Counted from the first letter of the stretch, positions 1-9,446 are shown. The stretch: 64,000 bases of DNA from Nostoc sp. ATCC 53789 (GCF_009873495.1 NZ_CP046703.1:4940501-5004500), one strand, 5' to 3'. Translations and numbers: made by a program. The notes: a model not told the origin generated them from the sequence alone.

Positions 1-339
1 ACCTGTTTCTAAAGCTACCAGCGCGTTAAAAATTTTGAATGTCGAAGCTGGAGCGATGGCAGTTGCATTACGTTTAGGATTGTGTTCATAGGTGCGGTTA
101 TTTTTTGAGTCGTAAATCAAGATTGAGCCTTCACGCCCAAATTCTTGAAAGTGTCGCCCAAAATTTGGCGCTTTAATAGCAGGACGTTCAGATGAGGTTG
201 AAGCTGGTTGAGCCAGAATAGGCATTGTTCGGAAGCTAATTACACTCAATACCGCAACACATCCAAGAATTGTAAATATAACAGCTTGCCTTCGGTAATG
301 CCGAAGAGATTGCCACATACCAAACAAGATATTTTTCAT
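1..339 (-). CDS. Class D beta-lactamase-like protein, N-terminal part (runs off the window)
   Basis: The first 113 codons are present and the gene continues beyond position 1. Residues 17-45 form a basic stretch, a hydrophobic segment and an AQP-type signal peptidase site, so the protein is probably exported or membrane anchored. Residues 99-102 read STFK in the context APASTFKIFNALVALETG, the S-x-x-K active site of class D (OXA-type) beta-lactamases, with the usual preceding 'ILIYD' strand. Known for the family: the Ser is acylated by beta-lactam and the Lys is carbamylated. The BlaR1-type sensor domain shares this fold and motif, so a penicillin-sensing role cannot be excluded from the fragment. 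The start at 339 is the only Met ahead of the signal peptide; an upstream ATG runs into a stop. Confidence 0.8.
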   Translation of the reverse strand, partial: MKNILFGMWQSLRHYRRQAVIFTILGCVAVLSVISFRTMPILAQPASTSSERPAIKAPNFGRHFQEFGREGSILIYDSKNNRTYEHNPKRNATAIAPASTFKIFNALVALETG

Positions 340-438
340 TGCATATTTAATAAAATCACAAAGGAGATTTTACAATGCAATCTTGCTCATTTGCGAAGAG
401 ATGAACATCTGTACATCCCTACTCCATCTGCATTTATC

Positions 439-1671
439 TCACAAAATCGCGTTTTTTCCCTCTGATTTGTAAAGCGATCGATGAAGAGTTCTACGCTTGG
501 CTAATTCTTTACCTTTGCGGCCAAGTTGCTCACGTAGCTGTTGATCTTTGCACAACCGATTGAAAGCTTGAAAAACTTCATAACCAGAATTGGGATTAAC
601 CAGTATCCCATTTTCTTCATGCTGAACTGTGTCTAGAACACCACCTAAGCGAGGGGCAATGATCGGCTTACCGAAGTAACTTGCTTCTAAATAAACCATA
701 CCAAAACCTTCCATATTATTAGGTTTAGTATCTAATAAAGTCAGCATGGCAAATATGTCGCAAGCTGCATAATAACCTGCTAGTTCACGCTCTGGTAAAT
801 ATCCCGCAAAGTGGACGCGCTTATCTACCCGCAAACGATGCACCAGAGATTTCAGTTCCGATTCACTTGGCCCTTCACCGCAGATTATATAGTGGACATC
901 GACCCCAAAAGTTAGCAATAGTGGGATGTTATCAATCACTCGGTCGAAAGCTTTATGTTTTACTAGCCTTCCTATGGAGAGAATAGCTATTGCTGAATCG
1001 GGAATGTTGTATGCCTGACGCACGCGAACACGCAAATCATCAAGGCTACTAGGACTCCCGACATTGTTACCAAATTTTTCTGGTCTGATTATTGGGTTAA
1101 TAACGTAAGTAGGAGTATCTAATCGTAAAGCAGTTCTGAGGTAGTCTTGTGTATAAGAACTGTTACAAACAATACCTTCGGCTCTATGAAGTGTTAATTT
1201 AAATAGCGATCGCAGTACGGGATTGTGTAATGTACAAAGAAAATCATTACCGTGCAGATAGATAAAAAAGCGAATAGGTAATAAATAGCTCAATAGCAAC
1301 AGTGAAGGAAAATCATAGCCGTGGCCCCACTCTATATAACGGTAGTGATAGCGAAAATAGAGTTTGATTGCTAGCACAAATGAGCAGACAATATTGACAA
1401 AAGGCTTTAGGATATTTCCCACAAAGCCACTACGCCAGTATCTAGGATAAAACCAGCGATACACTGGAAATTGTTGACCTTCATCAAATACTTTATCTCC
1501 TGAGCAACTAGCTGCCAGCACAATAACTCGTTCTGGATCTTGGAGACAACGATTGTACATATATTCTCCAATTACAGCTTCTTTCGGCAAGAATATCCTG
1601 GATATGACTAGGATATCTGGGTATGCAGCTTTGTCTCTGATTTCGGCTGTTAGTTGAGAAATATGTTCCAT
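439..1671 (-). CDS. Glycosyltransferase family 4 (group 1) protein
   Basis: About 410 residues, the usual size of a GT-B fold glycosyltransferase. The C-terminal half holds the family signature: 'SIGRLVKHKAFD' after the linker, 'IICGEGP', 'VHFAGYLPERELAGYY', and the donor-binding E-x7-E segment in 'NMEGFGMVYLEASYFGKPII', followed by 'GGVLDTV' and 'NGILV'. The family transfers a sugar from a nucleotide-sugar to an acceptor such as a lipid-linked glycan or exopolysaccharide; the acceptor cannot be read here. The ATG at 1671 is preferred to an in-frame TTG two codons upstream. The gene stands alone, tail to tail with nothing recognisable, with about 880 bp of empty DNA upstream. Confidence 0.85.
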   Translation of the reverse strand: MEHISQLTAEIRDKAAYPDILVISRIFLPKEAVIGEYMYNRCLQDPERVIVLAASCSGDKVFDEGQQFPVYRWFYPRYWRSGFVGNILKPFVNIVCSFVLAIKLYFRYHYRYIEWGHGYDFPSLLLLSYLLPIRFFIYLHGNDFLCTLHNPVLRSLFKLTLHRAEGIVCNSSYTQDYLRTALRLDTPTYVINPIIRPEKFGNNVGSPSSLDDLRVRVRQAYNIPDSAIAILSIGRLVKHKAFDRVIDNIPLLLTFGVDVHYIICGEGPSESELKSLVHRLRVDKRVHFAGYLPERELAGYYAACDIFAMLTLLDTKPNNMEGFGMVYLEASYFGKPIIAPRLGGVLDTVQHEENGILVNPNSGYEVFQAFNRLCKDQQLREQLGRKGKELAKRRTLHRSLYKSEGKNAIL

Positions 1672-2297
1672 AATCAAGTTGATAAATTTACTTCAAATAA
1701 TTTTGAATTTATTTACAATTAGGATTACTTTCCAAACCATAATTATTATTTTATTTCTTTTAAAACGAATCTGGTAGATAAAATTGAAGGCTATTTTAGA
1801 AGATTAGCCAGCAAGATTGTTTTTTTATTGTGTTGATTTTATTTTGGCGGCAAAACTCTCAACATTTGAGAATTTTTGTGCATGATGGACAATAAAATAA
1901 AATCTAGCACTTGTAGTCCAATGTAGTCAAATTTCTCACTGAAGAACTGTTGCAAAAATTACGAAACTTACCTATGTTCACTAGACTATCTTGAATAGTC
2001 TAGACTGGTGTGCCAAAATGCCAAAAGTTTAGATAAGTATTTAATAACTATCTGTGTCTGCTTAGTGCTGCTGATAAGCATCACATCTACTTGTAACACT
2101 ACTATACATACGTAAGTATCAGGTCTATATCTGTCCTTTATGTTACTTGAAACAGAGAGATATCCTTTTGGATTCTGACAGAACAAGTAGGGTGAAGTAT
2201 TAAAAAATTAGTCAAAATAATCATGAGAAATGAGAAACATCTGTATAATCCAAGACTGTAGCCTGGAAGTGCCCAGTCTAAGACGTAGCCAAAATTG
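1672..2297. other. Intergenic stretch without supported gene
   Basis: AT-rich DNA upstream of the glycosyltransferase. The reading frames here are short, lack ribosome binding sites and resemble no family I know, so none is called. A GTACGGTTCC string near 2355, just outside this stretch, recalls group II intron domain V, but its partner strand is absent. Confidence 0.5.
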
Positions 2298-2327
2298 CCC
2301 GTAGGCGTAGCCCGTCGTAGACATCGC
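2298..2327 (+). repeat. Dispersed 29-30-bp repeat (GTAGGCGTAGCC family), copy A
   Basis: The unit starts CGTAGGCGTAGCC and ends AGACATCGC. A second full copy is at 46870-46898, and an interrupted copy flanks the MITE-like element at 10319-10489. Such GTAGGCGTAGCC repeats are common in Nostoc-type genomes. The function is unknown. Confidence 0.75.
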
Positions 2328-2554
2328 AAATTTCTGTGATGATGAACATATCTTAAGGTACGGTTCCCCAGTCGAGAAATCCCCCCTGCGATCGCTGCCT
2401 ATGCCAGATAAGACGCGGTAGATTGAATATGTAGCCTTTAAAAATGAATGCTACAAAGCTTGCTTGTTACGGACTGGCGTTAGTGACATAACCGCAAAAC
2501 TCCTACCAGCATGGAGATAAATCATAAAAATTCTGTTTTCCAAGCGATTGTATT

Positions 2555-3538
2555 ATGCGTAAAAAACTACAACAAATCAGCAAACCACTGTTAAAAACCT
2601 TCTTAGCACTAGGACTGGTGTTAACTTTGGTTCTTAGCCACGCCGATGGAGCATTAGCGGCCCGCAGTGGGGGTCGAATCGGTGGTGGCTCTTTTAGAGC
2701 GCCTTCCAGCCGCACCTATACACCGCGCACTTATGCACCTCCTGGCGGGGGCGGATACTATCCTGGTGGTGGGTTTGGTGGTGGTTTTGGCTTTCCCTTC
2801 CTACTTCCTTTCTGGGGTATTGGGGGAGGATTTGGTGGTCTATTTAGCATCTTAATTTTCTTTGCGATCGCTAATTTCTTATTGCAAACTTTCCGCCGTG
2901 TCTCTGGCGGTGAAACACCAGAAGCAGATTACAGCAGTAACTCTCCTGTTTCTGTAACTCGTTTGCAAGTAGGTTTGTTAGCTCAAGCCCGTGAATTGCA
3001 AAATGAACTCAACCACATTGCTGAAACTGCTGATACTAACACCCCAGAGGGAAGAGCAGAAATTCTGCAAGAAGCAAGCCTAGCTTTACTCCGCCATCCC
3101 GAATACTTTGTATATGCAGGTGGTGGCACTCAACAAGCCAGTTTAAATTCAGCTGAAAGTCAGTTTAATCGGCTGTCACTGGCAGAACGGAGCAAGTTTA
3201 GCGAAGAAACTCTTTCTAACGTCAACAATCAGCTAAAAGCAGCCCTTGCCAAAGAAGCTTTACCCCCGGCTGGTGAACTAGACAACCCCACCCGCCTATT
3301 TACTGAAGGCCCTGGAGAATACATTATCGTCACCTTGCTGGCGGCAACACTAGGCAAGTTTGATATCCCCACAGCGATTAACAGTGCTGATGATTTGCGT
3401 CAAGCTTTGCGCCAAATTGGTAGTATCCCTAGCGAAAAACTTCTGGCAATTGAAGTACTTTGGACTCCACAAGCTGAAAATGATACGCTGACATCTGATG
3501 ATGTACTGGCAAACTATCCTGATTTGAGACTTGTTTAA
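2555..3538 (+). CDS. DUF1517 family membrane/exported protein
   Basis: 327 residues. A signal peptide or N-terminal membrane segment (about 12-35, ending ALA-AR) is followed by a Gly/Tyr/Pro-rich stretch (39-80). A hydrophobic segment rich in Gly and Phe (80-112) comes next, then a soluble C-terminal domain (about 135-327) with the 'SVTRLQVGLLAQARELQNEL' start typical of DUF1517. The family is widespread in cyanobacteria and plastids and has no firmly established biochemical role; plant relatives are linked to thylakoid/chloroplast functions. The gene stands alone and is followed by a strong hairpin terminator. I see no regulatory site. Confidence 0.8.
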   Translation: MRKKLQQISKPLLKTFLALGLVLTLVLSHADGALAARSGGRIGGGSFRAPSSRTYTPRTYAPPGGGGYYPGGGFGGGFGFPFLLPFWGIGGGFGGLFSILIFFAIANFLLQTFRRVSGGETPEADYSSNSPVSVTRLQVGLLAQARELQNELNHIAETADTNTPEGRAEILQEASLALLRHPEYFVYAGGGTQQASLNSAESQFNRLSLAERSKFSEETLSNVNNQLKAALAKEALPPAGELDNPTRLFTEGPGEYIIVTLLAATLGKFDIPTAINSADDLRQALRQIGSIPSEKLLAIEVLWTPQAENDTLTSDDVLANYPDLRLV

Positions 3539-3622
3539 CGTCTAAAAATTTCGCGCTTTACTGCCAATAAAGAACTTGGCATCTTGGCGAAACAAATAAG
3601 TTACTCTTTGAGTGCAATAACT

Positions 3623-3655
3623 AAAAAACCGTTTGTCAATAACAAGCGGTTTTTT
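3623..3655 (+). terminator. Rho-independent terminator after the DUF1517 gene
   Basis: An 11-13-bp stem (AAAAAACCGTTTG with CAAGCGGTTTTTT) closes a 7-nt loop and ends in a T run. It lies about 85 bp after the DUF1517 stop codon. Confidence 0.75.
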
Positions 3656-3876
3656 GTATAACCTAGATATACCAAGAATTACGCACTGAGAACTAAAATA
3701 TCGATCCACCCTAACTCCTCTAAAAAAAGGCGAAACTCTCAAAGCGCTGTTTAAAAAGGGGGTTGGGGGATCTATTATGCGTAAGCCCTATATACTTAAC
3801 TATCTTTTAGAAAAATTATTCTTAGCCAAGACTTTGCTAATATTATCAAAATGTTATACACGTAAAGCGGTATCTT

Positions 3877-4257
3877 ATGCCTAATGTTGAAGCCGACGAA
3901 AACCGAGAGCATCGCATTAAAACAGAGATCATTGTAGATGCTGAAGACAAAGAAGACCGAGCTATGGGTTGGTACTACTACCTCGAAGAGGCTCTAAATT
4001 TTCCCTTTATGGCTAAATGGACTAAGAAGGGACGCAAATCAGGCTCTACCGAGGAGAAAGAAGTGGAGGTGCTGGGAATGGCCCCAGATGATGAGTGTTT
4101 AAAAGATATGCTTGTCGAAGTGGCTTACATTAATGGTAAGGATGATGATGTATATTCTGCAAAGTTATCTGAAATAGCAGCCATTGATGCTGACAGCGAA
4201 ACTCAAGAAGCGATCGCAGACTGGCTCTATTGGATTGCCAGAGGATACAAGTTTTAA
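3877..4257 (+). CDS. ccbP: CcbP-type calcium-binding protein
   Basis: 126 residues, very acidic and without membrane segments. The body 'HRIKTEIIVDAEDKEDRAMGWYYYLEEALNFPF' and the ending 'DADSETQEAIADWLYWIARGY' match the cyanobacterial calcium-binding family typified by CcbP of Anabaena PCC 7120. That protein binds Ca2+ on acidic surface patches rather than EF hands, and it restrains heterocyst differentiation by buffering calcium. Established knowledge gives the role; here I see only the sequence match and the many Asp/Glu residues. The gene is monocistronic, convergent with the acetyltransferase whose stop is 3 bp away. Confidence 0.8.
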   Translation: MPNVEADENREHRIKTEIIVDAEDKEDRAMGWYYYLEEALNFPFMAKWTKKGRKSGSTEEKEVEVLGMAPDDECLKDMLVEVAYINGKDDDVYSAKLSEIAAIDADSETQEAIADWLYWIARGYKF

Positions 4258-4260
4258 ACT

Positions 4261-4821
4261 CTAGGATAAATATCGAATGACGCGGCAGGGATTACCAGCA
4301 GCGACAACATTCTCAGGTATATCTTTGACAACTACACTGCCAGCACCAATGGTTGTGTTATCGCCAATAGTGACACCTGGACAAATAATTGCACTGCCAC
4401 CAATCCAGACATTGTTACCAATGTTAATTGGGGCAGCTAATTCTCTACCAGAAAGGCGAATTTCTGGCTCTACAGGATGATAAGCAGTATAAATTTGTAC
4501 ATAAGGAGCGCATAATACATTATCACCAATGTGAACTGTATTACAGTCTAAAATTACACAACCATAGTTCATAAACAATTTGTTGCCAGCAAAAATATTA
4601 CTACCATAGTCACAGTGAAAGGGCGGCACAATTGATACTTTGTCACCTATCTTTCCAAATAACTCTTGCAAAATTTGCTGCCGTTGATCTTGCTGTTCTT
4701 CAGTTGTAGAATTGTACCTTCGCAACAGACGACTAGCTCGTTTATTTTCGGCAGCCAATTCTGGATCTTCCGCCAGATATAACTCGCCTGCGAGCATTTT
4801 CTGTTTTTCGGTTTTTTCCAT
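4261..4821 (-). CDS. Maltose/galactoside O-acetyltransferase-type left-handed beta-helix acetyltransferase
   Basis: 186 residues from the chosen ATG, close to the usual 183-187 of the Maa/NodL/LacA group. The N-terminal 'TEKQKMLAGELYLAEDPEL' is the mac domain; hexapeptide repeats fill roughly 70-185 (IGDNV, IGNNVWIGGSAIICPGVTIGDNTTIGAGSVVVKDIP). The catalytic His is in 'TAYHPVEPEIR'. It transfers acetyl from acetyl-CoA to a sugar hydroxyl; the natural sugar is unknown. An in-frame Met 16 codons upstream (4869) gives a tail foreign to the family, so 4821 is preferred. It lies convergent to ccbP. Confidence 0.85.
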   Translation of the reverse strand: MEKTEKQKMLAGELYLAEDPELAAENKRASRLLRRYNSTTEEQQDQRQQILQELFGKIGDKVSIVPPFHCDYGSNIFAGNKLFMNYGCVILDCNTVHIGDNVLCAPYVQIYTAYHPVEPEIRLSGRELAAPINIGNNVWIGGSAIICPGVTIGDNTTIGAGSVVVKDIPENVVAAGNPCRVIRYLS

Positions 4822-4892
4822 AACAGGCTTATGGGACTTCTCGTTTGTATACGATAACCTTAGCAGCAACTAAATTAGCACATATTCTATCC

Positions 4893-6176
4893 TTAACTAA
4901 ATATGGCATAAGTCGCTTTTCCCTGCCGTTTAGCTCGGTACATAGCAATATCAGCATCCCGTAGCAGAGTTGCAGGTTCCTCATAACTACTAAAATTCCA
5001 AGCAATACCAATACTAGCTGTAGTAGATAATTCACATCCATTCAGCTTAAGTGGCGATCGCAACGATTCTTGAATCCGTTTGGCAACATTGGTAGCATCG
5101 GTAATGTCTTTAATATCCTCTAAAAGAACTGTAAACTCATCACCACCAAATCGGGCTACAGTATCACCACCACGTAAGCAGGACTCTAAACGTCTAGCGA
5201 TCGCTACTAAAAACTCATCCCCTATTCCATGCCCAAAGCGATCATTAATATCTTTGAAACCATCTAAATCCAAAAATAAAACTGCAAAATAATAATCGCT
5301 TCTGCGTTTGCTGCGCTCAATTGTTTGTCTGAGCCTGTCTAGAAATAAAACACGATTTGGTAATGCTGTTAGCCCATCATAAAACGCATTACGGATCAAT
5401 TGTGCCTCTGTCTGCTTGCGTTTGGTGATATCTTGAAACACTAAAACTGCACCAGTGATATTACCATTGCGATCGCGGATGGGTGCAACTTTATCCCCAA
5501 TCGCTATCTCTTTGCCATCTTTGGTAATCAGTATACAGTTTTCTGGAAAATCCAAAATTTCACCTGTTTTGATTACATCTGCGGCTAAATTTTCAATTTT
5601 TTCTCCTACATCTTTGTCAACTAAGTTAACTACTTCTACTAAATCTTTACCAAACGCTTCACTTTCCTTCCAACCCGTGATTATTTCTGCTGTGGGATTC
5701 ATCATTTGAATACAACCATTAGCATAAGTCACAATCACTGCACTGCTCATACTATTAATAATTGCTGCCAGCCTTTGTTTTTCTTCGTATAATATTTTTT
5801 TGCTTTGATGTTTGTATAGAGCCATTTCAATCGCAAAATGTAAATCACTTTCAATAAATGGTTTGACTATGTAACTAAAAGGCTCACTTAGCTGGTTTTC
5901 ATATAATGTTTTATATTCCGAATACTCTGTTAAATATACTACAGGCACATGGAAGTGATTCTGGATGATGTCTGCTACATTCACACCGTCAATTTCACCA
6001 GCTAGGCAGATATTAATTAATACTAAATGTGGATGAGTTTCTGCTACCTTTTTTATTGCTTCTTCACCAGACTTAGTAGTTTCTGATACAGAATAACCTA
6101 ATTTTTGTAAACTTTTTCTAATATTTGAGGCTATGATTTTTTCATCCTCAACAACTAGGATTTTGCGGGCGAACAT
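4893..6176 (-). CDS. Response-regulator-like REC-PAS-GGDEF diguanylate cyclase with degenerate receiver
   Basis: 427 residues. Receiver domain 4-115, PAS domain about 131-255 (ending 'VLVFQDITKRKQTEAQL'), GGDEF domain about 262-427. The cyclase signature RFGGDEF (342-348) is intact, and an RGGD allosteric I-site sits five residues before GGDEF. The protein should therefore make cyclic di-GMP from GTP and be product-inhibited. In the receiver the acidic pair (E10, D11), Thr83 and Lys105 are present, but the position that normally carries the phospho-accepting Asp reads Asn55 (LVLINICL instead of LVLMDI-L). Control by phosphorylation is thus doubtful. No histidine kinase is adjacent. Confidence 0.9.
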   Translation of the reverse strand: MFARKILVVEDEKIIASNIRKSLQKLGYSVSETTKSGEEAIKKVAETHPHLVLINICLAGEIDGVNVADIIQNHFHVPVVYLTEYSEYKTLYENQLSEPFSYIVKPFIESDLHFAIEMALYKHQSKKILYEEKQRLAAIINSMSSAVIVTYANGCIQMMNPTAEIITGWKESEAFGKDLVEVVNLVDKDVGEKIENLAADVIKTGEILDFPENCILITKDGKEIAIGDKVAPIRDRNGNITGAVLVFQDITKRKQTEAQLIRNAFYDGLTALPNRVLFLDRLRQTIERSKRRSDYYFAVLFLDLDGFKDINDRFGHGIGDEFLVAIARRLESCLRGGDTVARFGGDEFTVLLEDIKDITDATNVAKRIQESLRSPLKLNGCELSTTASIGIAWNFSSYEEPATLLRDADIAMYRAKRQGKATYAIFS

Positions 6177-7089
6177 GGTAAAACAACCTGTTTGCTAGGG
6201 TTCAGATTTTTGTTGTCAGTGTCAACTCAATAGAAAAGTTATTATTTTATCATAAACAATCTTTTACGACTCTGTAGTATTGCTTGATATAAATACTTAA
6301 CTAATGAGCAAATAGCATCGTATTATTAACCTCCAATAATTTCTGTGTTTATCAAAGCTCATTGTGATTAATGTATGCAGCTAATATCATGTCAGTAGCA
6401 TAAGAATGTAAATTACCATATAATTAGCAGTAATCAAAAATTTATTTTCAACAATATACAAGCAATCATAGTCTTAAATAAAACAAACATTAAGTATAGT
6501 ATTTATGTCAAAATTAATCAAGAATAAAAGTTCATAAAATCACAGTCTATCACTTTCAAATAATTTGAAAAAATTAATATAGTATCTTGTATGTAATATG
6601 ATAATATCCATTGATTATAATACTACTAAAAATTAATCGTTATCTGAAATTAAAGAGTTTAATAAAACTTTGTCTACAAATAGTGTTTGTCTCAGTCGGG
6701 ATGCAAATTATCGTCTGAAACTGTCTGATTACTAATTCTCTAAGGTTGTTCCAAAACAAGGAGATTTTGCGCCTAGTTTTACCAAGTAATCTTGCTTTTG
6801 TGCAGTTTCACAAAGAATTTGTATGAAATTTTGAATTGTGAATGAAAGAGTATAAATTAAAATTATTTATTGGTTTTAGTTAATACTAAATCACAAATTG
6901 TTTTAACTGAAAATATGCATGTTAAATGCTCATCAGCAAATAACATGATTTTTTAGTGTTTTTTGATAACGAGCAAGTGCTGGGGGCAATGGCAGGAAAG
7001 ATTTTCTTTGTGAGATACTTCCGCGCTCCATAAAAACCCCCTGTTTTTGCTATTTTATAGATATTGACAAAAAAAACACGTTTTGTGCT
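6177..7089. other. Long AT-rich intergenic region, no supported gene
   Basis: About 910 bp between divergent-facing neighbours with no coding frame of convincing length on either strand, no tRNA-like fold and no tandem repeat. It must contain the promoter of the diguanylate cyclase gene near its left edge. The segment from about 6960 to 7080 is less AT-rich, but I could not assign it. Confidence 0.5.
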
Positions 7090-7458
7090 TTAGAGATTGG
7101 ACTTACTTTTAGTAAGTTCAATGCTAATTTTGCCACCAAAATCTGGAATAGGTGCAGCAGGTTTGCTCAGAATTACTTGGACTTGTGTTACACGATCGCA
7201 CTCTTGGAGAATAGAATCTGCGATCGTTGCTACCAATTTCTCCACCAAAGCAAACTTAGACGTTTTGACCAGATGTTGTATCAAGCTAATGACGCTGCGA
7301 TAATCTAAAGTGTCTTCGATCGCGTCAGTCTTGGCCGCTGTGGAGATATCCAACCATAACCTCACATCCACCTCAAACCATTGTCCTAGCACTTGTTCTT
7401 CTCGTAAATACCCAGTGTAGCCATAGCAGCGAATTCCCGTTAAATGAATGCAGTCCAT
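7090..7458 (-). CDS. folB: Dihydroneopterin aldolase
   Basis: 122 residues, the full family length. The start 'MDCIHLTGIRCYGYTGYLREEQVLGQWFEVDV' carries the conserved G-x-x-G-Y/H-x-x-E-x-x pattern with the catalytic Glu and substrate-binding region. 'TLDYRSVISLI', 'VEKLVATIADSIL' and the C-terminal 'VQVILSKPAAPIPDFGGKISIEL' follow the FolB order, including the catalytic Lys in SKP. The enzyme cleaves 7,8-dihydroneopterin to 6-hydroxymethyl-dihydropterin in folate synthesis. It is divergent from menD with a 160-bp shared gap. Confidence 0.92.
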   Translation of the reverse strand: MDCIHLTGIRCYGYTGYLREEQVLGQWFEVDVRLWLDISTAAKTDAIEDTLDYRSVISLIQHLVKTSKFALVEKLVATIADSILQECDRVTQVQVILSKPAAPIPDFGGKISIELTKSKSNL

Positions 7459-7618
7459 AAAAGTTTGAGAGCAAATTGGGCATTTTGTAGAAAGTGGAGC
7501 AAGAAAGTATCGAGGATCGGCTTCCCTCCCTTGGACTTCTTTTCACCAAACTTTCCCAGATGGATTTTAAATTAAATTTCCCTAAACAAAATCTAAAATT
7601 TCAGATTGTTTTATAGCT

Positions 7619-9373
7619 ATGTTTGATTTAATGCCGATCGCCTTTAGGAATGTTAATCAACTTTGGGCTTACATTTTAACAGAGACCCTAAAGCGGTTGG
7701 GATTGACTTGTGCCATCATTTGTCCTGGATCACGCTCTACACCCTTAGCGATCGCCTTTGCTCAACAAGCACCTGAGATTGAAGCGATTTCCATTCTCGA
7801 TGAACGTTCCGCAGCCTTTTTCGCTTTGGGACAAGCTCAAGCCACCGGTCGCCCTGTGGTACTAGTTTGTACCTCTGGTACAGCAGGAGCAAATTTTTAT
7901 TCAGCAGTCATTGAAGCTTCATATAGTCGCGTACCACTGTTGGTATTAACCACTGATAGACCGCCAGAATTGCGAGATTGTCACTCTGGTCAAACTGTAG
8001 ATCAGTTGAGATTATATGGAACCTACCCAAATTGGCAAACAGAGTTAGCCTTACCCTCTGCTGATCTGGGAATGCTAGCTTACCTGCGACAAACAGTAAT
8101 TCATAGCTGGGAAAGAGCGCAAACTCCTACAAAGGGGCCAGTACATTTAAATATTCCCTTTCGCGATCCCTTAGCGCCTGTTCCTGATGGAATTGACTTG
8201 AGTTATTTACAGTCCCAGTTCCACCCAGAAGACTTCTTCGCAGGAATAGCAAACCCATTCCCTATTCCCCATTCCCCATTACCCATACCCAAAGAATGGA
8301 AAGAATGCGATCGCGGCATTATCATTGCAGGTGTTGCCCAACCGTCACAACCAGAAGAGTATTGTAGAGCGATCGCGCAACTTTCCCAAACTCTCAAATG
8401 GCCAGTGCTAGCTGAGGGACTCTCCCCAGTCAGAAATTATGCCGAATTCAACCATTATTTAATTTCCACTTATGACCTGATTTTGCGAAATCAGCAACTA
8501 GCAAAGCAGTTAGCGCCCGAAATGGTGATTCAGGTGGGTGAAATGCCTACGAGTAAAGAACTGCGTAGCTGGATAGATACAACTCAACCCCGACGCTGGG
8601 TAATTGACCCCAGTGACCAAAACCTCGACCCTTTGCATGGGAGGACGACGCATTTACGGATATCTGTAGAAGATATAAAAGCAGAGGAGATAAATTTATC
8701 TTTATCCTCAGACTATTTGCAGCAATGGTGTGATGTGGAAACTAAGGTTAGGTTAGCTGTTGATGAGACGATGGGGAAAATAGATGAAATCATTGAGAGT
8801 AAAGCAGCTTGGTTAATTTCTCAGATTTTACCGCCAGGAACGCCTCTATTCATTGGCAACAGTATGCCTGTACGGGATGTAGAATATTTCTGGAAACCGA
8901 ATAATTTAGGAGTGCGATCGCACTTTAACCGAGGTGCAAATGGCATCGATGGCACATTATCCACAGCTTTAGGAATTGCCCATCGCCAACAAAGTAGTGT
9001 GATGTTAACGGGAGATTTAGCTTTGTTACATGACACCAATGGTTTTTTAATCCGCAATAAGTTTGTCGGACATCTCACAATTTTGTTAATCAATAACAAT
9101 GGCGGTGGGATTTTTGAAATGTTACCCATTGCCAAATTTGACCCGCCATTTGAAGAATTTTTTGGCACTCCCCAGGATATTGATTTTGTTCAGTTATGTG
9201 CTACTTATAATGTGCAGCATGAATTGATAACTTCTTGGGAGCAGTTGCAGCAAAAATTAAACCAACTACCAGCTAAAGGAATTAGGGTTTTAGAGTTGCG
9301 AACAAATCGGAAATTAGATGCTAAGTGGCGACAGGAGAATTTAAGAAACTTTGCCGCAGATATTGTAATTTAA
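7619..9373 (+). CDS. menD: SEPHCHC synthase (2-oxoglutarate decarboxylase step of phylloquinone synthesis)
   Basis: 584 residues, thiamin-diphosphate enzyme. N-terminal Pyr domain with 'ICPGSRSTPLAIAF' and the catalytic-Glu region 'ISILDERSAAFFALGQAQATGRPVVLVCTSGTA'. C-terminal PP domain with 'LFIGNSMPVRD', 'GANGIDGTLSTALGIA' and the ThDP/Mg site 'LTGDLALLHDTNGFL...INNNGGGIFEMLP'. It condenses isochorismate with the succinyl semialdehyde-ThDP adduct, an early step to phylloquinone of photosystem I. A low-complexity insert (about residues 211-225, NPFPIPHSPLPIP) is coded by CCCCATTCCC-type repeats like those in the gene gaps; it lies between the two large domains. A second Met at codon 5 could be the true start. 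Confidence 0.95.
   Translation: MFDLMPIAFRNVNQLWAYILTETLKRLGLTCAIICPGSRSTPLAIAFAQQAPEIEAISILDERSAAFFALGQAQATGRPVVLVCTSGTAGANFYSAVIEASYSRVPLLVLTTDRPPELRDCHSGQTVDQLRLYGTYPNWQTELALPSADLGMLAYLRQTVIHSWERAQTPTKGPVHLNIPFRDPLAPVPDGIDLSYLQSQFHPEDFFAGIANPFPIPHSPLPIPKEWKECDRGIIIAGVAQPSQPEEYCRAIAQLSQTLKWPVLAEGLSPVRNYAEFNHYLISTYDLILRNQQLAKQLAPEMVIQVGEMPTSKELRSWIDTTQPRRWVIDPSDQNLDPLHGRTTHLRISVEDIKAEEINLSLSSDYLQQWCDVETKVRLAVDETMGKIDEIIESKAAWLISQILPPGTPLFIGNSMPVRDVEYFWKPNNLGVRSHFNRGANGIDGTLSTALGIAHRQQSSVMLTGDLALLHDTNGFLIRNKFVGHLTILLINNNGGGIFEMLPIAKFDPPFEEFFGTPQDIDFVQLCATYNVQHELITSWEQLQQKLNQLPAKGIRVLELRTNRKLDAKWRQENLRNFAADIVI
8246..8292 (+). repeat. Intergenic-type C/T-rich repeat inside menD
   Basis: Runs of CCCTATTCCCCATTCCCC and close variants, the same low-complexity type found in several intergenic regions here (26917-26967, 33468-33545, 39075-39100). 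It is in frame with menD and read as Pro/Ile/Ser/His. Confidence 0.75.
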
Positions 9374-9446
9374 CTATTCTGTTATAGCCATAATTATTTT
9401 ACGGAGTGCGATCGCCTTCTCCTCTACGTGAAATTTACCCGCTTAC

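Noticed and set aside
1986..2329. Two minus-strand frames of 63-66 codons in the gap after the glycosyltransferase
   Set aside because: They overlap each other and a dispersed repeat, have no ribosome-binding site and resemble no known protein.
2350..2370. GTACGGTTCC resembling the 3' strand of group II intron domain V
   Set aside because: The complementary 5' strand of domain V is not found nearby; a ten-base match is not enough.
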